From: Donghicola eburneus
Lineage (GTDB): Bacteria; Pseudomonadota; Alphaproteobacteria; Rhodobacterales; Rhodobacteraceae
Reading direction: 5' to 3'
Assembly: GCF_900115865.1 (NCBI RefSeq)
Contig: NZ_FOXY01000001.1
Location: 62,001-126,000 of the forward strand
Length of the DNA stretch: 64,000 nt
Under the pieces are notes generated by a model. The model made no database searches and was not told the origin of the DNA. It saw only the letters and a program-made list of their open reading frames with translations. Both the position numbers and the translations under genes were made by a program. Below, one piece after another: positions 1 through 8,946 of this stretch. Position 1 is the stretch's first letter. Each line of letters starts with the position of its first letter.

Positions 1-1
1 C

Positions 2-1027
2 GTGTTCAAATCGTCGTTCCAGACCCCGTCGCGCCGGTCGTTTCTGAAATCCTCGATCGCGGGGGCTGCTGTCGCTGTGGCGCTGCCCGCCGGAGCCTTT
101 GCCCAAGACGGCAAAGTTCTGAAAGTCGCGGGTATCTACACGGTGCCCGTCGAACAGCAGTGGGTCAGCCGCATCCACATTGCGGCCACCGCCGCCCAAG
201 AGGCTGGCGACATCGAATATACTTACTCGGAAAACACCGCGAACACCGACTATCCCCGCGTGATGCGGGAATACGCCGAACAGGGCTACGACCTAATTGT
301 CGGCGAGATTTTCGGGGTAGAGGCCGAAGCGCGCGAAGTGGCTGCGGACTATCCCGACGTGGCTTTCCTGATGGGCTCGTCGTTCAAAGAGGACCCAGCC
401 GTTCCGAACCTATCTGTCTTTGACAACTACATTCAGGATGCATCCTACCTGTCTGGCATCATTGCAGGCGCCATGTCCGAAAACGGTAAGATCGGCATGG
501 TCGGCGGCTTCCCGATCCCCGAGGTGAACCGCCTGATGCACGCCTTTATGGCGGGCGCCAAAGAGATGAAGCCTGACATGGAGTTTCAGGTGTCCTTCAT
601 CGGCAGCTGGTTCGATCCGCCCAAAGCCAAAGAGACCGCCTATGCTATGATCGAGAACGGCGCGGACCTGCTTTATGCAGAGCGTTTCGGCGTGTCCGAT
701 GCCGCGGCGGAGAAGGGTATTCTTGCCATCGGCAACGTCATCGACACGCAGCCCGACTATCCTGAAACAGTTGTTGCCTCGGCCATTTGGCACTTTGAGC
801 CGACCCTGAACGCTGCCATCGCCAAGGTCAAAGACGGCACCTTCACCGCCGAGGACTACGGCATCTACTCGTTCATGAAAGAGGGCGGTTGCTCACTCGC
901 CCCTTACGGCACCTTCGAAGGCAAAATCCCTCAAGAGGCGCTGGATCTGGTGGCCGAGCGCGAAGCCGCGATCAAGTCCGGCGAATACGTGGTCGAGATC
1001 AACGACGAAGAGCCGAAATCCTCGTAA
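2..1027 (+). CDS. BMP-family ABC transporter substrate-binding protein
   Basis: This is a periplasmic binding protein of the BmpA/PnrA (Bmp lipoprotein-like) family, which captures nucleosides or related small ligands for an ABC importer. The N-terminus carries a twin-arginine signal (SRRSFLK near residue 10, then an Ala-rich hydrophobic stretch ending near AFAQ), so Tat export is likely. The body shows the family pattern: GIYTVPVEQQW near the start, a DLIVGEIFG segment and a GMVGGFPIPEVN stretch. A GTG at position 2 gives a sensible signal peptide, but the window edge hides any ribosome-binding site, so a start further left is possible. It is followed immediately by its ATPase and two permeases. 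The ligand cannot be read from the sequence; the downstream cytosine deaminase-like gene suggests a nucleobase or cyclic amide. Confidence 0.9.
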   Translation: MFKSSFQTPSRRSFLKSSIAGAAVAVALPAGAFAQDGKVLKVAGIYTVPVEQQWVSRIHIAATAAQEAGDIEYTYSENTANTDYPRVMREYAEQGYDLIVGEIFGVEAEAREVAADYPDVAFLMGSSFKEDPAVPNLSVFDNYIQDASYLSGIIAGAMSENGKIGMVGGFPIPEVNRLMHAFMAGAKEMKPDMEFQVSFIGSWFDPPKAKETAYAMIENGADLLYAERFGVSDAAAEKGILAIGNVIDTQPDYPETVVASAIWHFEPTLNAAIAKVKDGTFTAEDYGIYSFMKEGGCSLAPYGTFEGKIPQEALDLVAEREAAIKSGEYVVEINDEEPKSS

Positions 1028-2554
1028 ATGACCGCACTGAGAATGGGCGCGGAACGGGGTGATCCCGTTCTGCGCATGCAAGGCATCACCAAGCGGTTCG
1101 GCTCTGTCACCGCGAATGAAGACATCAGCTTTTCCTTGCACAAAGGAGAGGTCATCGCGCTGCTGGGTGAAAACGGGGCGGGAAAAACCACGCTGATGAA
1201 CATTCTCTTTGGCCAGTATTTGGCGGACGAAGGGATGGTCGAGGCGTTTGGGAAACCTTTGCCCGCAGGCGCTCCTCGTGCGGCCCTAGATGCAGGCGTG
1301 GGGATGGTGCACCAGCACTTTACCCTAGCGGATAACCTAACCGTTTGGGAGAACATCGCCCTTGGCACGCAAGGACTAGGGGCATTCAGCCTGCGTCCCG
1401 CGCGGGTCAAAGACAAAATCCGCGATCTGTCCGCGCGATTTCATCTGAGCGTTGATCCAGACGCCCGCGTCGGTGCGCTGACCGTTGGCGAACGGCAGAG
1501 GGTCGAAATCCTCAAGGCACTGTACCGCGAGGCAAAGGTGCTGATTTTAGACGAGCCGACCGCCGTTCTGACGCCCCAAGAAACCGACGCCCTGTTCGCG
1601 ACCCTGCGAGAGGCAATCAGCATGGGCCTGTCCATCGTCTTTATCTCTCACAAGCTGCACGAGGTCATGGCGATTGCCCACCGTGTCTTGGTCCTGCGCC
1701 ACGGGCGTCTGGTGGCCGAGCGCGGGATTGGCGATACCAGCGCCGAAGAACTGGCCAGCATCATGGTCGGCGGCGAGGTGCGCGCACCAGACGTGCCCGC
1801 CATGCCTGCCGGCCCCGCGCTGCTCACATTGTCCAAGGCCTCTGCCGGGGTCTTGCAGGACGTGAACTTGTCGCTGAATGCAGGGCAGATCACCGGCATT
1901 GCTGGTGTGTCTGGCAACGGGCAGGGGGCTTTGTCGGACCTGATCAGTGGCGTCCTGAGTTTGCAGTCGGGCGAGATGCAGATCGCAGGCCAAACACCTG
2001 CGCAATGGGACGCGCGCACGGCCATTGCCCACGGTGTCGGCCGTATCCCCGAAGATCGGCACAAGACCGGTACTATCGCTGATTTTGACCTGACCGAGAA
2101 CGCAATTCTCGAGACCTACCAGACTGATTTCGCTCGCGCCGGGTGGATGGATTGGACCAAAGCGCGTCGCCATACTGAACACTTGATCCAGACCTACGAT
2201 GTCCGCTGTCCGGGACCCGACACCCGCATCCGGCTCTTGTCTGGGGGCAACATGCAGAAGCTTATCTTGGGCCGCGTGCTAGAAGAAAACCCACAGATCA
2301 TTGTGGCGAACCAGCCTGTGCGGGGCCTTGATATCGGGGCGGTGAACTATGTCCATGCGCGGCTCGCCGCTGCGCGCGAAAGCGGATCGGCCATCTTGCT
2401 GATCTCCGAAGACCTGGACGAGATTATGAAGCTGTCGGACAAAATCCATGTGATCTCCGAAGGGCGGCTGAGCCCTGCGTTCCAACGCGGCGCTCTGACG
2501 GTTGCCGAACTGGGGAAATGGATGGCAGGACAAGGGTTTGCCCATGCGTCTTGA
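1028..2554 (+). CDS. BMP-type importer ATPase with two ABC domains
   Basis: This 508-residue cytoplasmic ATPase powers the importer encoded around it. It has two tandem ABC domains, as in sugar/nucleoside (RbsA/NupO-like) ATPases. The first is complete: Walker A GENGAGKTT, signature LTVGERQ, Walker B LILDEPT. The second is degenerate: GVSGNGQGAL replaces a true Walker A, the signature is LSGGNMQ, and the Walker B region reads IIVANQPVRGLD without the catalytic glutamate. That asymmetry is usual in this family and is not a sign of decay. The ATG directly follows the stop codon of the binding-protein gene, and the 3' end overlaps the first permease by 11 bases, so the four transporter genes are probably co-translated. 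Confidence 0.93.
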   Translation: MTALRMGAERGDPVLRMQGITKRFGSVTANEDISFSLHKGEVIALLGENGAGKTTLMNILFGQYLADEGMVEAFGKPLPAGAPRAALDAGVGMVHQHFTLADNLTVWENIALGTQGLGAFSLRPARVKDKIRDLSARFHLSVDPDARVGALTVGERQRVEILKALYREAKVLILDEPTAVLTPQETDALFATLREAISMGLSIVFISHKLHEVMAIAHRVLVLRHGRLVAERGIGDTSAEELASIMVGGEVRAPDVPAMPAGPALLTLSKASAGVLQDVNLSLNAGQITGIAGVSGNGQGALSDLISGVLSLQSGEMQIAGQTPAQWDARTAIAHGVGRIPEDRHKTGTIADFDLTENAILETYQTDFARAGWMDWTKARRHTEHLIQTYDVRCPGPDTRIRLLSGGNMQKLILGRVLEENPQIIVANQPVRGLDIGAVNYVHARLAAARESGSAILLISEDLDEIMKLSDKIHVISEGRLSPAFQRGALTVAELGKWMAGQGFAHAS

Positions 2555-3593
2555 AGCGATTTCTCAGCCAAGTGTCAGCCGCCGGATCTTTCCGCCAATG
2601 CTGGCCATAGTGGCGTCTTTTGTTATCGCCGCGCTATTAGCGCAAATCGCCGGTGGCAACCCGTTTGCGGTCTTCGGCCTGATTTTCAAAGGGGCTTTGG
2701 GTTCCCAATTTGCGCTGCTTGAAACCTTGAACCGCGCGACGCCGCTGATTTTCACAGGCCTCGCCGTGGCGGTCGCCTTCCGCGCCAAGCTGTGGAACAT
2801 CGGGGCCGAGGCGCAGCTTTATGCGGGGGCAGTGATCACCGTGGTTTTGGGGACTGGCGCTTTGGCGTGGCCTGCGCCGGTCCTGTTGCCAACGCTTGCA
2901 ATTGGCGCGGCGCTTGCGGGCGCCATCGTGCTGCTGATCCCGGCTATGCTGAAAACCCGTTTCGGCGTGGACGAAGTCGTCACCACGCTGCTCTTTAACT
3001 TCATCTTTTTGCTGTTTGTCTCTTACCTTCTCGAAGGTCCGCTGAAGGATCCGATGGGCATGGGATGGCCCAAATCCGCCCGCCTGATCCCCGAGGCCCG
3101 CTTGCCCCGCATCGTCGAAGGCTTGCGCCTTCACTGGGGGTTCGCATTGGCTTTGATCTGCGCGGTAGCGATCTGGGTGATTGACCGAAAAACGACACTC
3201 GGGTTCGAGATGCGCGCTGTCGGCCAGAACCCCGAAGCGGCGCGCTTTGCGGGCATTCCAGTCACCAAAGTCATCCTGAAAACGGCGCTGCTGTCTGGTG
3301 GCTTGGCGGCGTTGGGTGGCTTTTCCGAAGTCGCAGGGCTCAAGGGATCGCTGACGCTCGATCTGTCTCCGGGCTTTGGGTACACCGGCATCGTGGTCGC
3401 AATGCTGGCGCTGCTGAACCCGCTCGGGGTTGTGGCGGCGGCGCTGTTCGTCGCGATCATTTTCGTCGGCGCAGACAGCATGAGCCGCGCTATCGGTGTG
3501 CCGACCTATCTGGCAGACATCATGCTGGCCTCGGCGCTGCTGCTCATGGTTCTGGCGATCCTGTTCACCAAATTCCGCGTCAGGAGGGACTGA
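2544..3593 (+). CDS. BMP-type importer permease 1
   Basis: Inner-membrane permease of the branched-chain/ribose type (BPD_transp_2 family), 349 residues, with about eight to ten hydrophobic segments. The segment FRAKLWNIGAEAQLYAGA is characteristic of the nucleoside/BMP permeases. Start choice: an in-frame ATG at 2502 lies inside the ATPase gene, but the ATG at 2544 begins MRLEAISQPS just before the first membrane segment and gives the short overlap normal for this operon. It pairs with the next permease to form the heterodimeric channel. Specificity is not determinable from the sequence. Confidence 0.9.
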   Translation: MRLEAISQPSVSRRIFPPMLAIVASFVIAALLAQIAGGNPFAVFGLIFKGALGSQFALLETLNRATPLIFTGLAVAVAFRAKLWNIGAEAQLYAGAVITVVLGTGALAWPAPVLLPTLAIGAALAGAIVLLIPAMLKTRFGVDEVVTTLLFNFIFLLFVSYLLEGPLKDPMGMGWPKSARLIPEARLPRIVEGLRLHWGFALALICAVAIWVIDRKTTLGFEMRAVGQNPEAARFAGIPVTKVILKTALLSGGLAALGGFSEVAGLKGSLTLDLSPGFGYTGIVVAMLALLNPLGVVAAALFVAIIFVGADSMSRAIGVPTYLADIMLASALLLMVLAILFTKFRVRRD

Positions 3594-4537
3594 TGGAGCT
3601 GCTTGATATCCTGCTCTCGGCGTCCTTTTGGGCGGCGGCGATCCGTATCGCCAGCCCACTGATCTTTGCGACAATCGGCGAGCTGATTTGCGAGCGGGCA
3701 GGTGTGCTGAACCTCGGGATCGAGGGGATCATGGTCGCGGGCGCCTTTGCCGGTTGGATTTCGGTCTGGGCCGGTCTGCCCCTGTGGGGTGGGGTTGCGG
3801 TCGCGATGTTCGTTGGGATGGCGTTTGGGTTGCTGCATTCGGTGCTGTCCGTGCCGTTCGGGCTGTCCCAACACGTGGTCGGCGTGGGGATCACGCTCTT
3901 GGCGACGTCGGTGACATTCTACACCTACCGCGTTGTTCTGCCCGAAGTCTCTTCGCCCCCGAAAATTGAGGCGTTCCAGCCGTTTGAAATCCCGCTTTTG
4001 TCGGACATCCCGCTGCTGGGGCCTGCGCTCTTTTCCCAGACGCCATTGACCTATGCAGCGTTCGTCGTGGCGGCCCTGACGGCATTTGTCCTGTTCCGAA
4101 CACCTCTGGGGCTGGCTGTCCGCGCCGCGGGCGAGAATCCATCTGCCGTCGCGGCCCAAGGGCTGTCCGTCACCGCCATCCGCATGGGCGCTGTGGTCGT
4201 TGGCAGTGGCTTGATGGCCGTCGGCGGGGCGTTCCTGACCATGTCCGCGTTCGACAGCTTCTTTTTCGATATGGTCGGCGGGCGCGGCTGGATCTGTATC
4301 GCGCTGGTGGTGTTCGGGGCATGGCGACCGGGCAAGGCGCTGCTGGGTGCGATCCTCTTTGCCGCCTTTGACGCGCTGCAAATCCGCGTACAGCAGACCA
4401 GCCTCGGCACGGTCATTCCCTACCAGATCTTCTTGATGATGCCCTATGTGCTGTCCATTCTGGCGCTGGTTCTGATGTCGCGTAGCGCACAGGTGCCCGC
4501 GGCCCTGATGGTCCCATTCAATAAAGGAACACGATGA
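3593..4537 (+). CDS. BMP-type importer permease 2
   Basis: Second inner-membrane permease of the importer, 314 residues, with the family motif ERAGVLNLGIEGIMVAGAF near residue 40 and repeated hydrophobic helices. The start codon overlaps the preceding stop by one base (TGATG), which implies translational coupling. The C-terminal end overlaps the start of the amidohydrolase gene by four bases, tying transport and metabolism into one transcript. The motif is shared with NupQ/YufQ-like nucleoside permeases, which supports nucleobase or nucleoside-like ligands, but this is family inference. Confidence 0.9.
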   Translation: MELLDILLSASFWAAAIRIASPLIFATIGELICERAGVLNLGIEGIMVAGAFAGWISVWAGLPLWGGVAVAMFVGMAFGLLHSVLSVPFGLSQHVVGVGITLLATSVTFYTYRVVLPEVSSPPKIEAFQPFEIPLLSDIPLLGPALFSQTPLTYAAFVVAALTAFVLFRTPLGLAVRAAGENPSAVAAQGLSVTAIRMGAVVVGSGLMAVGGAFLTMSAFDSFFFDMVGGRGWICIALVVFGAWRPGKALLGAILFAAFDALQIRVQQTSLGTVIPYQIFLMMPYVLSILALVLMSRSAQVPAALMVPFNKGTR

Positions 4538-5817
4538 TGTTCGATCTCTTGGTCAAAGGCGGCACACTGCCCGACGGCTCTGTCATGGATATTGCAATCA
4601 AAGGCGACCGGATTGCCGATATCGCCCCTATGATCGAGGACGAGGCCGCCGAGGTCATTGATGCCAGCGGTGATCTGGTGTCCCCACCGTTTTGCGATCC
4701 CCATTTCCATCTGGACGCAACGCTCAGCTATGGGCTGCCGCGGGTGAACGCCTCTGGCACGCTGCTCGAAGGGATTTCTCTGTGGGGCGAGTTGCGGGAT
4801 ATCGCGACGGTGGACGAAATGGTCGAGCGCGCGCTGACCTACTGTGATTGGGCGGCGTCGATGGGGCTGCTTGCCATTCGCAGCCATGTGGACACGACGC
4901 CCGATCACCTGAACACCGCCACCGCCATGTTGGAAGTGCGCGAAAAGGTCAAAGACTACATTGATCTACAACTGGTCGCCTTCCCGCAGGATGGCCTTTA
5001 CCGTGCGCCGAACGGGCGCGAGAACCTGATCCGCGCGCTGGATATGGGGATCGAGATTGTCGGCGGCATTCCTCATTTCGAGCGGACGATGCAGGCGGGC
5101 GCGGACAGCCTGACCGACCTCTGCCAGATCGCAGCGGATCGGGGCTTGCGCGTGGATATCCATTGCGACGAAACGGACGACCCACTTAGCCGCCATATCG
5201 AGACATTGGCCTATGAAACCCAGCGTTTGAGCTTGCAAGGCCGGGTTGCCGGATCGCACCTGACTTCGATGCATTCGATGGACAATTACTATGTGTCCAA
5301 ACTCTTGCCCCTGATCGCCGAGGCAGAGATCGCGGCGATCCCGAACCCCTTGATCAACATCGTGCTGCAAGGGCGTCATGACACCTATCCCAAACGCCGC
5401 GGGTTGACGCGGGTCAAGGAGATGCAGGCGGCTGGGATCACCGTAGGATGGGGGCAGGACTGCGTTCTGGACCCTTGGTATTCACTGGGGACGGCTGACA
5501 TGCTGGATGTTGCTTTTATGGGGATGCACGTGGCGCAGATGACTCACCCGGCCGAGATGGCGCGCTGCTTTACCATGGTCACCGAAACGAACGCGCAGAT
5601 TATGGGGCTGTCCGATTTCGGTCTGCGCAAGGGCGCGCTGGCCTCGCTGGTGGTGCTGGATGCAGCAGGGCCGGTGGATGCGCTGCGCTTGCGACCTGCG
5701 CGGTTGGCAGTCGTATCCAAAGGCAAAGTCATCTCGCGTAGTCCGCGCGGAGACGCAACATTGTCTTTGCCCGGTCGGGGGGCGAGCGTGCGCCGCCGAG
5801 CACCGCGCCACGCCTGA
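4534..5817 (+). CDS. codA: cytosine deaminase-like amidohydrolase
   Basis: Metal-dependent amidohydrolase of the cytosine deaminase (CodA) branch, 427 residues. Metal-ligand motifs are visible: DPHFHLD (residues 55-61; His57 and His59), a DIHCDE motif near residue 209 and GSHLTSMHSM near 241. The segment NPLINIVLQGRHDTYPKRRG and the following DPWYSLGTADM match the CodA family closely. The active-site Asp lies in GWGQDCVLDPW (near residue 310), where the enterobacterial enzyme has HDD, so a substrate other than cytosine is possible. ATGs at 4534 and 4537 are both usable, and AAAGGA at 4523-4528 is the ribosome-binding site. Being the last gene of the importer operon suggests it acts on the imported compound, deaminating or opening a cyclic amidine or nucleobase in the cytoplasm. 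Confidence 0.82.
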   Translation: MMFDLLVKGGTLPDGSVMDIAIKGDRIADIAPMIEDEAAEVIDASGDLVSPPFCDPHFHLDATLSYGLPRVNASGTLLEGISLWGELRDIATVDEMVERALTYCDWAASMGLLAIRSHVDTTPDHLNTATAMLEVREKVKDYIDLQLVAFPQDGLYRAPNGRENLIRALDMGIEIVGGIPHFERTMQAGADSLTDLCQIAADRGLRVDIHCDETDDPLSRHIETLAYETQRLSLQGRVAGSHLTSMHSMDNYYVSKLLPLIAEAEIAAIPNPLINIVLQGRHDTYPKRRGLTRVKEMQAAGITVGWGQDCVLDPWYSLGTADMLDVAFMGMHVAQMTHPAEMARCFTMVTETNAQIMGLSDFGLRKGALASLVVLDAAGPVDALRLRPARLAVVSKGKVISRSPRGDATLSLPGRGASVRRRAPRHA

Positions 5818-6573
5818 TTAGGGGGCGGGGGCAGAGGCGGCCCAGAGCCTACCGACGCCGTTGGCCTGCTCCAGCAGACCGGCCTGCGCAGCCATATGCC
5901 AAGCCAAGGTTTGGTTGGAGCTTAGCACGGGAAGCGCCAGTTCAGTCTCCAGCTTGGGGATGATGTCCAGCGTTCTAAGATTGGTGCAGGACAAGAAAAT
6001 GCCGTCGATCTCGCCCTCTTGGGCGAGGGCTCGCGCTGCGTCGCAGATGGATGCGGGCGCGATGCGTGCGACGTTGGCCTCTTGCTCTTCGCCAAATGAT
6101 AGGGTGGCGGGAACAGAGATGTCCCGCCTTTCTAACGCCTCTTTCACTGGCCCCGCAACGGTGTCGATGTACGGCGACACCAGTCCCAATCGACGGATGC
6201 CCAAGGCCTGCATTGCGGCGAGCGTTGCGGTCAACGGGTTACTGACTTGCTGCGTCGAGACTGCGCCAGACACCAGCTCTGCGACGCGGCCTTCGCCAAT
6301 CAATGTTGTGCCAGAGGTGCAGCCATAGCCGACGCTCTCGAAATGTGCGGTCGCGGGGAACAGAGCTGCGGCCGAGGGCAACGCAGCCTCCATCGCGTGG
6401 ATCGTATCGGGGTTCAGAGCGGTGTCTGACGGAATACGCGTCACGTGGAGCCGCGCGACATCTGGCGGGAAGATGCGGCGCATGTCTTCCTCTAGCGTTT
6501 CGTCTGCGGCCAGAACGATCAAACCCAGTTTGGGCAATGTGCTGGGGGCCAGCGTGTAGGGAAAGGGCTGCAT
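5818..6573 (-). CDS. Asp/Glu racemase-fold enzyme (maleate isomerase/EutA-like)
   Basis: A 251-residue enzyme of the aspartate/glutamate racemase superfamily, closest in style to maleate isomerase, arylmalonate decarboxylase and the EutA protein of hydroxyectoine-degradation clusters. The two cysteines of the catalytic pair are visible: Cys85 in VGYGCTSGT and Cys196 in FLSCTNLRT. It ends directly against the convergent cytosine deaminase-like gene (stops at 5817 and 5818). It is the last gene of a minus-strand operon after the M24 peptidase (one base between them) and the PLP lyase. Its reaction could be racemisation, isomerisation or decarboxylation of a small acid; the neighbours favour an amino-acid derivative. 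The substrate is inferred, not seen. Confidence 0.75.
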   Translation of the reverse strand: MQPFPYTLAPSTLPKLGLIVLAADETLEEDMRRIFPPDVARLHVTRIPSDTALNPDTIHAMEAALPSAAALFPATAHFESVGYGCTSGTTLIGEGRVAELVSGAVSTQQVSNPLTATLAAMQALGIRRLGLVSPYIDTVAGPVKEALERRDISVPATLSFGEEQEANVARIAPASICDAARALAQEGEIDGIFLSCTNLRTLDIIPKLETELALPVLSSNQTLAWHMAAQAGLLEQANGVGRLWAASAPAP

Positions 6574-6574
6574 C

Positions 6575-7735
6575 CTAGATCTCCGGCAGAGTGCGCGGGG
6601 CGCGAGGAGACAGCAGGACCGCGCCTGCGTCGGTCAGATGTATGTTCTCTTCGTGCACGATGTAGGTGCCGTCCGAGACTTGCGCGCCGGGTTCGAGAGT
6701 CAGGACCATGCCCGCTTGCAACGGTGTCGTGTCAAGCGGGGTGAAGGACGGCCATTCCGTCAACGTGATCCCAAGGCCATGACCCAGACGTCCCCCGCCT
6801 GGGGTAACGCCTTGGGCGGTCAATCCCTGTGCAAAGAGCGCGTGGACATCGCAGGCCAGCATGCCAGGGTGCAAGCGGGTCAGGACATCTTCGGTCGTGT
6901 GCCAGAGGGCGTCCTGCACGCGGCGCGCGGCGTCGGACGCTCTCCCGACAGCGTAGTTTCGATCAAAATCGCAGAAGTAGCCGTCGCGCACAGCGCCCGT
7001 GTCCAGCATCAGAACATCACCCGCGGCGAGGGGCGTGGGCGGCGCAGGCGAGATCACGTCGCCGTAGCCGTCCGGACCTGCACCGCCCGCCACGTAGCTG
7101 ATCCAATCGGCGCCCTCTTGCAGGAGCGCGATTTGAAAGTCGCGGAACACAGCGTCCAACGGGCGGCCCACATGGGCAAACTCGGGCACGCGATCATAGG
7201 CGCGGCCTGCGATTGCGCAGATCTCTTGGATTTTGACGACTTCGGCGGCGGACTTGATCTCCCTGACCCGCTGGACGGTTGCTGTCCCATCCGCGAAACG
7301 GCGGGGGGCAATGCGGCTGGACAGACGGGCATAGTCGGAGAGCGGCATCCGCAGATGCGTTTCCAGCCCCATCGGCACGCCGATCCGTGCATCAACGGCC
7401 GTCAAGTCACACAAGGTCTGGGCCAGCAGGCTCACACCATCATCCTCGGGGTGGGGCGCATCCCACGTGATAATGTCCTGCAGCCATGTCCGCCCCATCA
7501 GGTCTGCTCCGATCGCCGGAATGACAGCCACGGGGTCGCCTTCTGCAGGTAGGATGATGAACCACGGCCGCGCGGGGCTCTCCCAGAAACGGGTCAAGAA
7601 ACCGGTGACGTAGAACACGTCCGCTGGTGTGGTCAGGAGCAGCGCATCCAACCCATCCTGCGCCATGCGGGTCTGCAGGTTCTGGACACGCGTGCGATAC
7701 TCGGCAGCTGGAAAGATCAGGGACCTTTCAGTCAT
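6575..7735 (-). CDS. M24-family Xaa-Pro aminopeptidase-like metallohydrolase
   Basis: A pita-bread-fold M24 enzyme of 386 residues with a creatinase-type N-terminal domain and a C-terminal catalytic domain. All five dinuclear-metal ligands seem present in order: Asp in LMLDTGA, Asp in FCDFDRNY, His in RLGHGLGI, Glu in LTLEPGA and Glu in VHEENI. It is therefore predicted to be an active metal-dependent hydrolase, unlike the M24 protein at 10497-11693. The start MTERSLIFPA at 7735 overlaps the PLP lyase gene by 8 bases; the open frame continues 64 codons further upstream, but that part lies inside the neighbouring gene. The context with a racemase fold and a PLP lyase suggests hydrolysis of an amide in an amino-acid catabolic route rather than housekeeping peptide turnover. 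Confidence 0.85.
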   Translation of the reverse strand: MTERSLIFPAAEYRTRVQNLQTRMAQDGLDALLLTTPADVFYVTGFLTRFWESPARPWFIILPAEGDPVAVIPAIGADLMGRTWLQDIITWDAPHPEDDGVSLLAQTLCDLTAVDARIGVPMGLETHLRMPLSDYARLSSRIAPRRFADGTATVQRVREIKSAAEVVKIQEICAIAGRAYDRVPEFAHVGRPLDAVFRDFQIALLQEGADWISYVAGGAGPDGYGDVISPAPPTPLAAGDVLMLDTGAVRDGYFCDFDRNYAVGRASDAARRVQDALWHTTEDVLTRLHPGMLACDVHALFAQGLTAQGVTPGGGRLGHGLGITLTEWPSFTPLDTTPLQAGMVLTLEPGAQVSDGTYIVHEENIHLTDAGAVLLSPRAPRTLPEI

Positions 7736-8768
7736 CGGCAGGCCCTTCGCTAAGGATCGCGAGCACGCGCGCGTCAGGGCCCAATTCCAACCCAGCCAGC
7801 AAAGCGGCCAGACCTGCGCCGCCAGACGGAGATGTCGCGACCCCCATCGCTGCCAGAGCCGTGATCCCTTGCGCTGCCTCGTCCTCGGTGATGGTGGCAA
7901 AGGTATCGGCATCGCGCGACAGGCCATTTAGCGCGATCATTGACGGGGTTTTGCAATCGAGCCGTCCCATGGCGGACACAGGCCCCGTGGTGTCGACGAC
8001 TCTGCCGTTCTTGACGCTCTCGACCAAAGCAGGGGCGGCGTCGGGCTCGACCACGATGATGTGCGGCAGCTCCGCCCATTTGGCCCGAAACAGGGCAGCG
8101 GCGGCGGCAGCCAAGCCCCCCACGCCTGCTTGGAGCAGAATGTGTGTCGGCGGGGCAGGCATCTGCGCCACGGTCTCTTCGGCTAGCATCAGGTAGCCTT
8201 CCATCACGCGGTAGGGCAGGTCCATGTAGCCGGGCCAAGAACTGTCAGACAGAAGGGTCCAGCCGTTCTCTTTGGCGGCCTGCGCGGCAGCGGTCATGCT
8301 GGCTTCGTAATCATCGCCTTCGATCACCACGCGCGCGCCCTTGTCCTTCAATCGCCCTGCAAATGCGGCGGGCACGGTTTTTGACAGATACACCACTGCC
8401 TGCGCGCCAAAAAGCGCGGCACCTGCGGCCACAGACAGCCCGTGATTGCCCGCGCTGGCCGTGACATAGGTGCAACCCGAGAGTGCGGTAGCGATGTCCC
8501 CACCGGCGGCAGCGGCCTCTCGGGCGATGGCGTGGGCGGCCCCCAGCGCCTTGAAACTTCCCAGACCCATGCGCTCGCGCTCGTCCTTGGCGTAGACCTC
8601 GGTAACACCAGCGGCTTTGGCGACGGCGGGCAAGGACAAGAGCGGCGTTTCGGCGTGGGCAGGGCACCGACGCAGCAAGGCCGCGACGCCGCTCGCGTCA
8701 TCGCAAGGCATCGGTGCGTCCAGAGCGAGCCCCGTGCCGCGGTATGGATTGGCGAAAGTGATGGGCAT
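7728..8768 (-). CDS. diaminopropionate ammonia-lyase-like PLP enzyme
   Basis: Fold-type II PLP enzyme of 346 residues. The PLP-binding lysine is Lys73 in GLGSFKALGAAHA, followed by TASAGNHG (about 103-110), the phosphate/substrate loop of threonine dehydratase relatives. The segment DSSWPGYMDLPYRVMEGY is a hallmark of diaminopropionate ammonia-lyases (YgeX/DpaL), which eliminate ammonia from 2,3-diamino acids to give 2-oxo acids. The start at 8768 (MPITFANPY) is fixed by a strong ribosome-binding site (GGAGG seven bases upstream); the open frame extends 18 codons further. It is the first gene of a three-gene operon and divergent from an Lrp regulator that probably controls it. A threonine-dehydratase-like role analogous to EutB is an alternative. 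Confidence 0.8.
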   Translation of the reverse strand: MPITFANPYRGTGLALDAPMPCDDASGVAALLRRCPAHAETPLLSLPAVAKAAGVTEVYAKDERERMGLGSFKALGAAHAIAREAAAAGGDIATALSGCTYVTASAGNHGLSVAAGAALFGAQAVVYLSKTVPAAFAGRLKDKGARVVIEGDDYEASMTAAAQAAKENGWTLLSDSSWPGYMDLPYRVMEGYLMLAEETVAQMPAPPTHILLQAGVGGLAAAAAALFRAKWAELPHIIVVEPDAAPALVESVKNGRVVDTTGPVSAMGRLDCKTPSMIALNGLSRDADTFATITEDEAAQGITALAAMGVATSPSGGAGLAALLAGLELGPDARVLAILSEGPADD

Positions 8769-8946
8769 GCTCGGACCTCCGGGACTTGGTTTTGACCTCA
8801 GACTATCGGAAATGGCGCTCATGTCGCCGGATCAATTCGGGTGCTTTGGGCCGATTTTCAGCGTGATTTATCGGGTTTGGTCCGAAATAGGGATCACTCT
8901 GCGAATTGGGCTTCGTCAGTGGCCGATATTCAGACATCCTGCCGCT

